DNA from: Paraclostridium sordellii
GTDB taxonomy: Bacteria; Bacillota; Clostridia; Peptostreptococcales; Peptostreptococcaceae
Length of the DNA: 64,000 bases
Reading direction: 5' to 3'
NCBI RefSeq assembly: GCF_000953675.1
Contig: NZ_LN679998.1
Location: 2,091,963 to 2,155,962, forward strand
The translations under genes and the position numbers were made by a program. This document shows positions 17,824-26,998 of this stretch, piece by piece (the stretch's first letter is position 1; each line of letters begins with the position of its first letter). The notes under the pieces were generated by a model. That model worked only from the letters and a program-made list of their open reading frames with translations. It was not told the DNA's origin and searched no databases.

Positions 17824-18621
17824 TTAAAATATATCTCTAATTTTATAATATTCTTTCCCAAGTTCTTTTTGCATGCTTTCTTTAAACATATCTACACTTT
17901 TATAGAAATACATATCATGTTTTACATATTCTTTTGCCATAAATATCATGGGTTTACTTTCTGTCCAAATAACTTCTACTGAATTTTTATTTATTATTTG
18001 ACCAAATACAACTTCCCTTGAGTCTGACACTACCGTTATCCATCTTCCACCCATCTCTTTATACTTTTCTGATGCAAGACCATGTCTATAGTATGACTTT
18101 AATGGAACTTTAATTTCTTCTGAGTTACTATATAAAATAGTACCTATATTAACACCTGATTCTTCAAGTTCTTTTACTTCCTCAATAATTTCTAAAAAAT
18201 CTTCTTCCCATATTTGCAAGTATAATTCTTTCTTTGTATTTTTTATAATATTTCTACATTTTGCAAATACATTTTTATATTCTTTTATATGCCAGATATA
18301 TTCTAAATCTGTTTTGATTTCAAATTCTTTTAATTCTTCTTCTATTTTATCCAAGGTGTTATTCATTTCATATTTTATGTTTTTACTTACTTCTTCAATA
18401 TTTATAGCTGCATAAGTATTGCTATTTGAATTTTCAGTAAAAATTATAAATCCCTTACTAACTAAACTTTCTAACACATTATAAATTTTAGATCTTGGCA
18501 CTAAAGACATTTTACTAGCTTCATACCCAGATAAGCTACCATTTTGTACTAATGCCAAATATACTTTTGCCTCAGAATCTGTGAGACCAATTTTATTTAA
18601 TAAATTTATTTTTTGTTGCAT
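17824..18621 (-). CDS. TrmB family transcriptional regulator
   Basis: A 265-residue regulator with a TrmB-type winged helix at residues 8-70 (LTDSEAKVYLALVQNGSLSG, then SLVPRSKIYNVLESLVSKGFI). A coiled-coil-like stretch and a C-terminal phospholipase-D-fold-like sensor domain (about 110-260) follow, including VFGQIINKNSVEVIWTESKP. TrmB proteins usually sense sugars or related metabolites. It is last of a three-gene operon behind the IlvD-like dehydratase (gap 18 nt), so it may control the operon in response to its substrate. GGAGAATTA precedes the ATG. Confidence 0.82.
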   Translation of the reverse strand: MQQKINLLNKIGLTDSEAKVYLALVQNGSLSGYEASKMSLVPRSKIYNVLESLVSKGFIIFTENSNSNTYAAINIEEVSKNIKYEMNNTLDKIEEELKEFEIKTDLEYIWHIKEYKNVFAKCRNIIKNTKKELYLQIWEEDFLEIIEEVKELEESGVNIGTILYSNSEEIKVPLKSYYRHGLASEKYKEMGGRWITVVSDSREVVFGQIINKNSVEVIWTESKPMIFMAKEYVKHDMYFYKSVDMFKESMQKELGKEYYKIRDIF

Positions 18622-18639
18622 ATTAATTCTCCATTAATT

Positions 18640-20295
18640 TTACCATGTTTGCATTGCTCCACCTTCATCAGCAGTTCTACATGTGCTTGCATACACAGCT
18701 AATACACCTTTTTTTACTTTAGGTTCAGGTCTAACCCAATTTTTATATCTTTTATCTAGTTCTTCATCCGATATTTCTACTTCAATTATACCATTTTTCA
18801 CATCGACAACTATCATATCACCATTTTCAACCAATGCTATAGGTCCTCCATCATAAGCTTCTGGGCAGACATGTCCTACTATTGCCCCATAATTAAAGCC
18901 TGAAAATCTTGCATCTGTTACTAACCCAACACTTTTATCTAATCCAAATGCAACTAAAGCATCTGTTGATAACATAACTTCTTTCATTCCAGGTGCACCT
19001 TTACATCCTTCGTAGCGAATAACAATAACATCCCCTGCAACTATTTTTCCATCTTGAATAGCTTTTAAAGCTTCAAAGTCATTTGAAAATACTTTTGCTA
19101 CTCCTCTGAAGTATTTCATCTCTTCATATACTCCACTGGGTCTTATTATAGCTCCTTTTGGTGCAAGATTTCCTTTTAATACTTTAAGTCCTGAATCTTT
19201 ATGTAGAGGATTTTCTAAAGGTCTTAAAACATCACTAGATTCTACTTCTATATTTTTTAATATATCTTCCCATGTGTTCCCTAAAATAGTTAAAACATTT
19301 TTGTTTAACTTTTTTTCTAACATTTTCATAACTGCAGGCACTCCACCCTCGTCATGAAGGTCTACAACATTATATGGTCCACTTGGTCTAACTCCGCATA
19401 TACATTTTATTTCTTCACTTAATCTGTCAAAGTCATCTAATGTAATATCTATATCCAAATCTCTTGCAATGGATAAAATATGAAGTACAGCATTAGTTGA
19501 CCCACCTATAGCCATATCAACCATTATTGTATTTAAAAGAGTTTCCTTAGTTATTAATTTACTTGGAGTAAGCCCTTTGTTTATTAATTCTATTATATAT
19601 CTTCCTGCATCTCTAGCTGATCTTAATTTTATTAAATCTGCAGCCGGTATAGTCGCTGTTCCAGGAAGAACAAGATTTAATGTCTCTCCTAGTATTTGCA
19701 TAGTATTTGCTGTTCCCATTACTGAACAAGCTCCAAAACTTGGGCAAACACATTCTTCCATATCTGATAGATCTTTATTATCTCCTGCTAATATAGCTAT
19801 ATCTACATCTGGAGCAAGTACTTTTTTACCTTTATAAACTCCTGGCATCATTGGGCCTCCAGTTACAACAAGTGTTGGTAAATCTAATCTTGCTGCTGCA
19901 AGGTATGTACCGGCTATAATATTATCACAAGATGCAACTAGTATCAATGCATCAAAGTGATGTACTTGGGTTACAAACTCTATAGACATTGACACAATAT
20001 CTCTTCCTACTAATTCGTACTTTAACTCTTCTGCTCCATTACTTACATTTCCACAGGTACATGGTATTCCAAATTCTATAGGCATACCACCAGCTTCCCA
20101 TACCCCTTGTTTAATTGATTCTGTTATAGTTCTTAAATGAGCAGAACCTGGTGAACCTTCCATAAAAGCATTGGCAATACCTATATGAAACTTAGTTTTT
20201 ATATCCTTATCATTAAAACCTGCTCCTTTGTACATAACACGTCTATGAGCTCCATTTGGAGCATTCCAATAAGTTCTATCATCTATGTTTTTCAT
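18640..20295 (-). CDS. IlvD/Edd family dehydratase, divergent
   Basis: A 551-residue member of the dihydroxy-acid / sugar-acid dehydratase family. Iron-sulfur cysteines are recognisable in GIPCTCG (Cys79), ASCDN (Cys123) and FGACSVMGTANTM, and the C-terminal TDARFSGFNYGAIVGHVCPEA carries the conserved Ser. The usual CDK motif, whose Lys is carbamylated and binds Mg, reads CDN here (Asn125), and the GHEGM stretch seems lost. It is therefore not an ordinary IlvD, and no ilv genes are near. Its partners are an ornithine cyclodeaminase homologue and a TrmB regulator. AGGGGGAATT precedes the ATG. The substrate is unknown; dehydration of a hydroxy-acid is likely. Confidence 0.82.
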   Translation of the reverse strand: MKNIDDRTYWNAPNGAHRRVMYKGAGFNDKDIKTKFHIGIANAFMEGSPGSAHLRTITESIKQGVWEAGGMPIEFGIPCTCGNVSNGAEELKYELVGRDIVSMSIEFVTQVHHFDALILVASCDNIIAGTYLAAARLDLPTLVVTGGPMMPGVYKGKKVLAPDVDIAILAGDNKDLSDMEECVCPSFGACSVMGTANTMQILGETLNLVLPGTATIPAADLIKLRSARDAGRYIIELINKGLTPSKLITKETLLNTIMVDMAIGGSTNAVLHILSIARDLDIDITLDDFDRLSEEIKCICGVRPSGPYNVVDLHDEGGVPAVMKMLEKKLNKNVLTILGNTWEDILKNIEVESSDVLRPLENPLHKDSGLKVLKGNLAPKGAIIRPSGVYEEMKYFRGVAKVFSNDFEALKAIQDGKIVAGDVIVIRYEGCKGAPGMKEVMLSTDALVAFGLDKSVGLVTDARFSGFNYGAIVGHVCPEAYDGGPIALVENGDMIVVDVKNGIIEVEISDEELDKRYKNWVRPEPKVKKGVLAVYASTCRTADEGGAMQTW

Positions 20296-20324
20296 TATTA
20301 ATTCCCCCTAAATTAATATTTTTC

Positions 20325-21308
20325 TTACCACTGTGTTCCTACGTTCTTTTCAATTGCCTTATCATAAATTTTCTTTGCAGTAACTACATCTTGTACAGCT
20401 ATTCCCACAGTTTTAAATACTATAATTTCTTCATCATTTTCTCTTCCCAAAATTTCATTATTTATTACTTGCCCTAATTCTCCACTAAAATCGTCTTTAG
20501 TTATTGTTCCATTTTCTAATGGATTTAAAATATCTCCTGATTCTGATAATACAGCATCTGTTGATTCAAAGAATATCTTACTAGCACGAGTTAAGGCAAC
20601 TGGATCTAATTCTTGCATAACTGGTAGATATGAACCTACTGCACTTATTGTAGCCCCTTTTTTTACTTTATTCCCATCAAATACTGGTTTCTTTGATGTT
20701 GTAACTGTAATTATTACATCAGCATCTTCTATTGCTTCATCTGATGATTTTGCTGCTTTAAATTTAGTATTATAATTGCTTAATTCTTCTTGCATTTGGT
20801 TAACAAATTTATTTGTTCTATCTAAATCTATATCATATATGTATACTTCTTCAAGATTTCTAGCTTCAATCATTGCTTCTAATTGAGATGCTGCTTGACC
20901 TCCAGTTCCTATTAAAGCTCCTTTTTTAGCATCTTTTCTTGCAAGAACATCAATTGCTGCCCCTGATGCTGCTCCTGTACGAAGTTGAGTAATGTATGTA
21001 CCATCTAAAATTGCACTTACTTCTCCAGTTATTCCATCCATTAATAATACAGTTGCAGGTGTTACTGGTTTTCCCTTCTTTATATTATTTGGGAATACTG
21101 ATACTATTTTTACTCCTGCACAATCTAAATCTTCAATATATCCAGGCATAAATAACATTGAGCCTTCTTCTTTTGGTGCTGGTATATTTGTTCTTAATGG
21201 AACTACACTTTTCCCTTCAGTATAAATCTTAAAAGCCTCTTTATCAGCCTCTATAGCATCCCTCATAGTGAAAACCTTTTTTATATCACTTTTACTTAAT
21301 AACAACAT
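20325..21308 (-). CDS. Ornithine cyclodeaminase / mu-crystallin family protein
   Basis: A 327-residue NAD(P)-dependent enzyme of the OCD/mu-crystallin family. MFMPGYIEDLDCAGVKIVS and DGTYITQLRTGAASGAAIDVLARKD form the substrate side; GALIGTGGQAASQLEAM is the dinucleotide motif, followed by VIITVTTSKKPVF and GATISAVGSYLP. Members act as ornithine cyclodeaminase, alanine dehydrogenase or ketimine reductase; the exact activity cannot be read here. ATG 21308 is chosen behind AAGAGGTGG; an in-frame GTG lies at 21317. It is first in the operon with the IlvD-like and TrmB genes, suggesting a joint catabolic route for an amino or hydroxy acid. Confidence 0.85.
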   Translation of the reverse strand: MLLLSKSDIKKVFTMRDAIEADKEAFKIYTEGKSVVPLRTNIPAPKEEGSMLFMPGYIEDLDCAGVKIVSVFPNNIKKGKPVTPATVLLMDGITGEVSAILDGTYITQLRTGAASGAAIDVLARKDAKKGALIGTGGQAASQLEAMIEARNLEEVYIYDIDLDRTNKFVNQMQEELSNYNTKFKAAKSSDEAIEDADVIITVTTSKKPVFDGNKVKKGATISAVGSYLPVMQELDPVALTRASKIFFESTDAVLSESGDILNPLENGTITKDDFSGELGQVINNEILGRENDEEIIVFKTVGIAVQDVVTAKKIYDKAIEKNVGTQW

Positions 21309-21654
21309 ATTATCCACCTCTTATTATTTTTAGTTAATTTTTTATCAATAATGATTTTTTAGTATACCCCTTTAGTAACTATTATATTTCTTTTCCCATA
21401 ATTTTCAATAGATTTTATTTTTTATTTTAAATACTTTTTATTTTCTAAGCTTCGCTTATTACTTAATATTGAGTTGTAAAAATTTTTATCTATCCTAATA
21501 TCAGTGGTTACTAATGAGTACATACATTTTAAAATACCTATAAATAATAAAAAAATAAGTAATATTTTCTAAAAATTCGTCTAAAGTCTTAATTTATTAT
21601 TCGTATGTGATAAAAAAGGAAATAACTTATTAGTAAGTTATTTCCTTTTTATTT
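21309..21654. other. Intergenic region upstream of the OCD operon
   Basis: It holds the terminator of the surface-protease gene (21613-21650) and the OCD promoter region. An 8-bp inverted pair TTAGTAAC/GTTACTAA about 130 bp apart (near 21370 and 21505) could be chance. Nothing else is seen. Confidence 0.5.
21613..21650 (-). terminator. Terminator of the M60 surface-protease gene
   Basis: The stem AAAAAGGAAATAACTTA/TAAGTTATTTCCTTTTT is near-perfect with A/T runs on both sides, directly after the stop at 21655. Confidence 0.9.
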
Positions 21655-24600
21655 TTATTTTTTACTTTTTCTAAAATTTAAATATAGTCCCGCTATTGAA
21701 ACTAAACCTATCCCAATATAACCTAAAATACCTTTATCTTTAGTTAAAGGGTTTAAAAAATTATTTGTTTTTTGCTTGCTATCATCACTATTAGCATCTT
21801 TGCTTTCAGTTTTACTAGAACTATTTGTTTCATTGTTTTTATTGTTAGATGACTTATAGTTACCTAAGCTTTTATTTTCTAAATCCTTTTGGTCTTCTTT
21901 TATATCTTTAGGCACTTCTTCAACAGGTAATTTCTCAGTTTTTTTATCTGTTGGCTCTACTTTTTCTAACGTATTTATATTTTCCTCTTCCTTTGCATTT
22001 GAATCTGTACTGTCTTTAGATGGAATTTTATCTATATTTGATTCTTTAGGTTTAACATTTACATTTATTGTCTTTGTTGCTTTATTTCCATCCTTGTCAG
22101 CTACCTCATATGTAACTTTATACTTGCCTGGTTGATTTGAATCTACTTCATTTTTTATTACTTTAATCTTATTTGTTAAATCTCCATCTTCTTTATCTGT
22201 CGCTACTAAAAATTCTAAAGGATTGAAATTATCACCTAAACTAATTGATCTATCATTTGCTTCAATATTTGGTATGCTATTATTTATATTTTCTTCTTTT
22301 TCTTTTGGTTTAACATTTACAAATATTGTTTTTGTTGCCTTATTTCCTTCCTTGTCGGATACCTCGTATGTAACTTCATACTTCCCTGGTTTATTTACAT
22401 TTACATCATTTTTTATTACTTTGATATTCTTTGTTAAATCTCCATCTTCTTTATCTGTAGCCGTTATTTTTTCTAAAATATTAAAGTTGTCTTCTTCATT
22501 TATGTCTCTATCACTTGCTTCAATAACTGGTGTATTGTTTATAGCTTCTTCCTTTGGCTTAACATTAACAAATATTGCCTTTGTCGTTTTATTCCCATCC
22601 TTATCAGCTACTTCATATAAAACTTCATATTTTCCTTGTTTATTTATATCTACTTCATTTTTTATTACTTTGATATTCTTTGTTAAATCTCCATCTTCTT
22701 TATCTATTGCATACACCATTTCTAAAGGGTCAAAATTATTACCTATATTTATTTCTCTGTTATTTGCTTCTATTATCGGAGCACTATTTTCATTTGATTC
22801 GTTTTCTTTTACAGTTACAAATATTTTTTTTGTTGCTTTATTCCCATCTTTATCAGAAACTTCATAGATTACTTCATACTTCCCTGGCTTATTTATATCT
22901 ACTTCATTTTTTATTACTTTAACCTTATTTGTTAAATCTCCATCTTCTTTATCCGTTGCACTTACTGTTTCTAAAGGATTGAAGTTTTCTCCAACTATTA
23001 CTTCTCTATTATTTACTTCAATATTTGGTATATTATTTGTAATAATTTCTTTTACAGTTACAAATATACTCTTTGTCACTTTATTTCCTTCTTTATCAGA
23101 AACTGCATAGATTACTTCATACTTGCCCGGCTTATTTATATCTACTTCATTTTTTATTACTTTAATCTTATTTGTTAAATCTCCATCTTCTTTATCTTTT
23201 GCACTTACTGTTTCTAAAGGATCAAATTTATCTCCTAAGTTTACTTCTTTATCTTTTGCTTTAATATTAGGTATATTGTTTACCTCTTTTTTTCCATAAT
23301 TTAATATATCCTTATATTTTTCTAAAAAATATTGTTGTCTATCCTTTGGCAACTTCTTTATAGCATCTTTTAAAACAGTTCTATTATTTCTATAAAGATC
23401 ATAATTTTCAACATTATCTTTTAATTCATTTCTTAAATTTTCAGCATAAATTTCTATTGATTTTTCTAATCGTTTATTTGAATTAACATTTAGACCTTCT
23501 AGGCCTTTATCTGTTATTACAAATAAACTAGTTTTTTCACTAGGTTTGTAATCTAAGTTTTCCGTTCCATCTGAATCAAATAGTTTTAACCTCCCATTAG
23601 GTTCACTATGGTATATTTTTATCTTATATCCTGGTTTAATATCAACTATTTCTTCAGCTTTATTTGTTTTCTTATTGCCTATATAGTCCTTTTTATAAAT
23701 CGAAACATTGTTTTCATTTAATACTTCAATTTCTGCATAAGCATTATTAAAGTAGCTATGTGGTTCATTTCCTAATGTTGATATTTTTAATCTATTTTTT
23801 TCTAAATCTGTTTTTATATTGGCAAATTCAGAATTTCCTAATCCTAGTAAGCTTATTTTTTGATTAAATAAATTTAAACTTTCATTACTTGAGTATGGAG
23901 ACTTCATACCCAATGTATTATTCCCTCTATATACATCTATAAAGTTTATATCTGTATACTTGTTAAATTCTTTATTTTTATTATTTAAACTAACACAATA
24001 TCTACCTGGTATTATATTTTTAAAAATAGTCTTTTTATCTTTATCTATAGTTAGCTTATCAATTATTCTATCTCCATCTTTTAAGTAAACTGTTTCTCCA
24101 TCTAAATTATCTTTATTATCAAAATTAATTTCTAAATTACCTTTTTCTAAATTAACCTTTGTTTTTAAAATGCTTTCTGTTGATATTATCGAATATATAG
24201 ATTTTAAATTATTTTCTTTTCTTATTTGCTCTGCTTTATTTTCATCTTTTATTATATCATTAAGTATAAATACATTTTTATATCTTGAATATTTTTCACT
24301 TGTTACTATACTATCTTCACTATTTTTAATTTTATAATCATCAAAGTAATTATTGAAATTATATCCTGTTGCTTTAGAGAATAATTCATTAAATACATCT
24401 CCAGCATTTTTATTTGCTAAATTACCTTTAGCATACTCTTGCCTATATAGTTTGTTGAAATCTCCAAATTTATCTTCTCCTATAAATTCAACTAAATAAA
24501 CAAACATTCCTAGTTTACCTTGATATGAAGCATCATTATAACTTCCTGATTTACGAATATTTTTTAATACCGTATCTACTTCATTCCTTTTTCCATTAAA

Positions 24601-26628
24601 TAACCATCCTTCATCTCCATTTACATATGTTCTTTGATAGAAATGAGCTAGTATGTTGTTAAATACATCAACTAAATATACGCCTCTATCCTTTATGTTA
24701 TATTCATATCCATGCGCTAATTCATGTAGTGGTAACCATCCTTTACTTAAATAAGCATCAATATTGTCTCCATTTAGTGCCGTATGAGTATTAGTATAAT
24801 AAGCTGCTCCGGCACCATGCTTATTAGCTTTTACAAAGTATTGAGTATCTATATTTCGATTTATTGGATTTTGTGCATTTTTATCTAGACCTAATAAATA
24901 ATCATATTTATTAAGCATGTTAGTATAAAATTTTAATAATTCATCTATGTTTTTAAAATCGCTCATATTTTTCAATGTATATTTACTAGTTTTAGGAACT
25001 AACATTTGAACCTTATTATTTTCGATAAAAGCAAAATTTGTATTACTTAAAATCCACTCCTTAAAAAATCTATTTTCATCATCATGTTCTTTATATATAG
25101 GTAATTTAATAACTTTTCCATCTACTTTATATTCTACTTCAGGAGATATACTACTAGAAACTTTCCTTATAAACGGAACTGATTCATATTTATTTTCAAT
25201 ACTTACCCAATCACCATTTTTAGGTATCGTTATATTATTCTCTGTTTCTGAATCGTCATTTAATAAATCTAACATTAAATCCTTATCATAATCTTTATTA
25301 ACTTGTCTTACCTCTATTTTCGTATTCTTAGGAAGAATAAATCCAAGAGGCTCCCTTCCGTGGTAATTCCCTCTATTTAAACCAATATTTTTCATATTAG
25401 AAAAATCACCATAAACTCCTATTTTAAGTTTTTTAACTAATTCTAAATTAGATTTAACATCAACTTTTCTAGTTATTAAGTTTAAATTTCCATCCTTATC
25501 TATTACACTATATTGAATATAGTAAGTTCCTGGATTTTTAATATCTACATTATCAAATTCAACCTTTACTTTACTAGTTATATTTCCTTCTTCTTTATCT
25601 ATTGCATTAACTCCACTCATTGGATCAAATGAATCATTCATATTTAAAGTCATATCTTTAGCTTTAATTTCTGGAACAGTTCCTATTATAGGGTTTAGAT
25701 TTCCATCTATAATTTTGTATTTACTAGTAATTCCAGATGAAATAGATTTTATAAAATTATTTTTAGTACTATTTTCAAAGTGTACCTCGTCACCATTTTC
25801 AAATTTCAGATTATTTAATTTATCATTAGCACTATTTCCAGTATCTGATCCATTTATTATAATCTCATTTACTACAGAGTTGTTTCTAATAATCTTTAAC
25901 CTGAAATATTCATTATCATTTTTATTGTATCTTTCATTAGATTCTGATTTTGAAATTAAAGTATTCTTTGAAGTATCGAAAGTAATTATATTTAAAGGAA
26001 TGTTATCATTATTATAAATAAAAATAGCTTCTTTTGATAAGTTTCTATTTACTGACTCTAAATTTAATCCTTCATTAGTTATAACAAATCTATTTTTGCT
26101 TGATGTCATTTTACCAAAGCTTTTTGAGCTAAATCTTCCAAATTCTGACCCTGATGAATTAAATACTAGAGTATCTCCTTCTTCTATTTTTAAATCTTCT
26201 ATTTTAGCTAATTTATTATTTGCTTCTAGGAAAGTATCATTGCCTTTTATATCTTCCTTAAACTTTTCTTTATCTCCTCTTAATACCTCTACTGATAAAA
26301 ATGTTTTATCTTTAAAATAATAGTGAACTTGAGCTGATTTATTTTTATCTGTCCAAAATATTTTAATTTTTTTAGTATTTGGATCATATCTAAACTTAGC
26401 TATACTATAGTTTCCTAGACCTCGTATATTTAATTCTTCTTTATCCCAAGGTATTATATTTTTGTTTTTATCTGTATTATTTAAAGCAATTTTCTTATCT
26501 TCAAATTTCATTATGTCACTACTATATAATTTATTTTTATCTGTATTATTTGCAAATGCGCTTTCTACAAATATAGTTTGAATTGATAAAGTCCCTGCTA
26601 TTACTAAAATAATTTTCCTTTTGTTCAT
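21655..26628 (-). CDS. Cell-surface M60 (enhancin/mucinase-like) metallopeptidase with Ig-like repeats
   Basis: A 1657-residue exported protein. The signal peptide ends near FVESAFA (residues 20-26). A DUF5011-type Ig-like domain lies at about 318-395. The M60 catalytic region has the zinc motif HELAHGYE at 635-642 and a following region typical of enhancin-like proteases that cut mucins. Five more DUF5011-type repeats of about 80 residues fill about 1117-1528, each with TDKEDGDLT or a close form and PGKYEV. An Asn/Ser/Lys-rich spacer, a hydrophobic segment GILGYIGIGLVSIAGLYLNF and an RKSKK tail end it. NPLTKD before the hydrophobic segment resembles a class B sortase signal rather than LPXTG. 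The gene is monocistronic. Host glycoprotein degradation is inferred. Confidence 0.85.
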   Translation of the reverse strand: MNKRKIILVIAGTLSIQTIFVESAFANNTDKNKLYSSDIMKFEDKKIALNNTDKNKNIIPWDKEELNIRGLGNYSIAKFRYDPNTKKIKIFWTDKNKSAQVHYYFKDKTFLSVEVLRGDKEKFKEDIKGNDTFLEANNKLAKIEDLKIEEGDTLVFNSSGSEFGRFSSKSFGKMTSSKNRFVITNEGLNLESVNRNLSKEAIFIYNNDNIPLNIITFDTSKNTLISKSESNERYNKNDNEYFRLKIIRNNSVVNEIIINGSDTGNSANDKLNNLKFENGDEVHFENSTKNNFIKSISSGITSKYKIIDGNLNPIIGTVPEIKAKDMTLNMNDSFDPMSGVNAIDKEEGNITSKVKVEFDNVDIKNPGTYYIQYSVIDKDGNLNLITRKVDVKSNLELVKKLKIGVYGDFSNMKNIGLNRGNYHGREPLGFILPKNTKIEVRQVNKDYDKDLMLDLLNDDSETENNITIPKNGDWVSIENKYESVPFIRKVSSSISPEVEYKVDGKVIKLPIYKEHDDENRFFKEWILSNTNFAFIENNKVQMLVPKTSKYTLKNMSDFKNIDELLKFYTNMLNKYDYLLGLDKNAQNPINRNIDTQYFVKANKHGAGAAYYTNTHTALNGDNIDAYLSKGWLPLHELAHGYEYNIKDRGVYLVDVFNNILAHFYQRTYVNGDEGWLFNGKRNEVDTVLKNIRKSGSYNDASYQGKLGMFVYLVEFIGEDKFGDFNKLYRQEYAKGNLANKNAGDVFNELFSKATGYNFNNYFDDYKIKNSEDSIVTSEKYSRYKNVFILNDIIKDENKAEQIRKENNLKSIYSIISTESILKTKVNLEKGNLEINFDNKDNLDGETVYLKDGDRIIDKLTIDKDKKTIFKNIIPGRYCVSLNNKNKEFNKYTDINFIDVYRGNNTLGMKSPYSSNESLNLFNQKISLLGLGNSEFANIKTDLEKNRLKISTLGNEPHSYFNNAYAEIEVLNENNVSIYKKDYIGNKKTNKAEEIVDIKPGYKIKIYHSEPNGRLKLFDSDGTENLDYKPSEKTSLFVITDKGLEGLNVNSNKRLEKSIEIYAENLRNELKDNVENYDLYRNNRTVLKDAIKKLPKDRQQYFLEKYKDILNYGKKEVNNIPNIKAKDKEVNLGDKFDPLETVSAKDKEDGDLTNKIKVIKNEVDINKPGKYEVIYAVSDKEGNKVTKSIFVTVKEIITNNIPNIEVNNREVIVGENFNPLETVSATDKEDGDLTNKVKVIKNEVDINKPGKYEVIYEVSDKDGNKATKKIFVTVKENESNENSAPIIEANNREINIGNNFDPLEMVYAIDKEDGDLTKNIKVIKNEVDINKQGKYEVLYEVADKDGNKTTKAIFVNVKPKEEAINNTPVIEASDRDINEEDNFNILEKITATDKEDGDLTKNIKVIKNDVNVNKPGKYEVTYEVSDKEGNKATKTIFVNVKPKEKEENINNSIPNIEANDRSISLGDNFNPLEFLVATDKEDGDLTNKIKVIKNEVDSNQPGKYKVTYEVADKDGNKATKTINVNVKPKESNIDKIPSKDSTDSNAKEEENINTLEKVEPTDKKTEKLPVEEVPKDIKEDQKDLENKSLGNYKSSNNKNNETNSSSKTESKDANSDDSKQKTNNFLNPLTKDKGILGYIGIGLVSIAGLYLNFRKSKK
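22046..23280 (-). repeat. Five tandem about 240-bp repeats encoding DUF5011 Ig-like domains
   Basis: Near-identical blocks encode IKVIKNEVDINKPGKYEVIY-type segments. They vary in copies 3 to 5 (NKQGKY, NDVNVNKPGKY, NEVDSNQPGKY), showing that they are separate domains. Such arrays can expand or contract by recombination. Confidence 0.85.
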
Positions 26629-26998
26629 CTTACATACTCCTCTATGTATTTACTTTTTTTATTGTATTATGTCTCATTTAAATTACTATTTTAAAAATTC
26701 AGTTGTAAAATCTAGTCAATTTAATTTTATTTATTTTGTTATATGTATCTTTAATATTTTAAATATTTGACTTTATCAATAATAAGTTTGCAAAAACTTA
26801 TTTTATTTAGTTAACGAATAAAAAACAAAAAAATTTCCTAATTTTAACTCTTTACTATAATCGTCTCTTTTTTAATTTTCTTTACTTTTTCCATTGATCT
26901 TATGTAATTTTATATAAATTAATAAAAAAATAAAAAGTATCGTGTCTAACGATACTTTTTATTTTTACAGTCATTATCTATTCCACCTATTTATATTA
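26629..26998. other. 370-nt region upstream of the surface protease
   Basis: It contains the protease upstream region and the terminator of the GGDEF gene. I looked for a c-di-GMP riboswitch (conserved CACGCACAGGGCAAACC-type core) on both strands and saw none. Confidence 0.55.
26932..26960 (-). terminator. Terminator of the TPR-GGDEF gene
   Basis: AAAAAGTATCG and CGATACTTTTT pair around a short loop. It lies about 40 nt after the stop. Confidence 0.8.

Noticed and set aside
18640-20295. Canonical ilvD of branched-chain amino-acid synthesis
   Set aside because: The CDK motif is changed to CDN and no ilv or leu genes are adjacent, so I report it as a divergent family member.
22223-22867. Long open frame antisense to the surface-protease repeats
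   Set aside because: It mirrors the periodic composition of the Ig-like repeats on the other strand; its own translation is repetitive and no ribosome binding site is visible.
26629-26998. c-di-GMP riboswitch upstream of the surface protease
   Set aside because: Expected from analogies with c-di-GMP-controlled surface proteases, but none of the conserved aptamer blocks is present on either strand.
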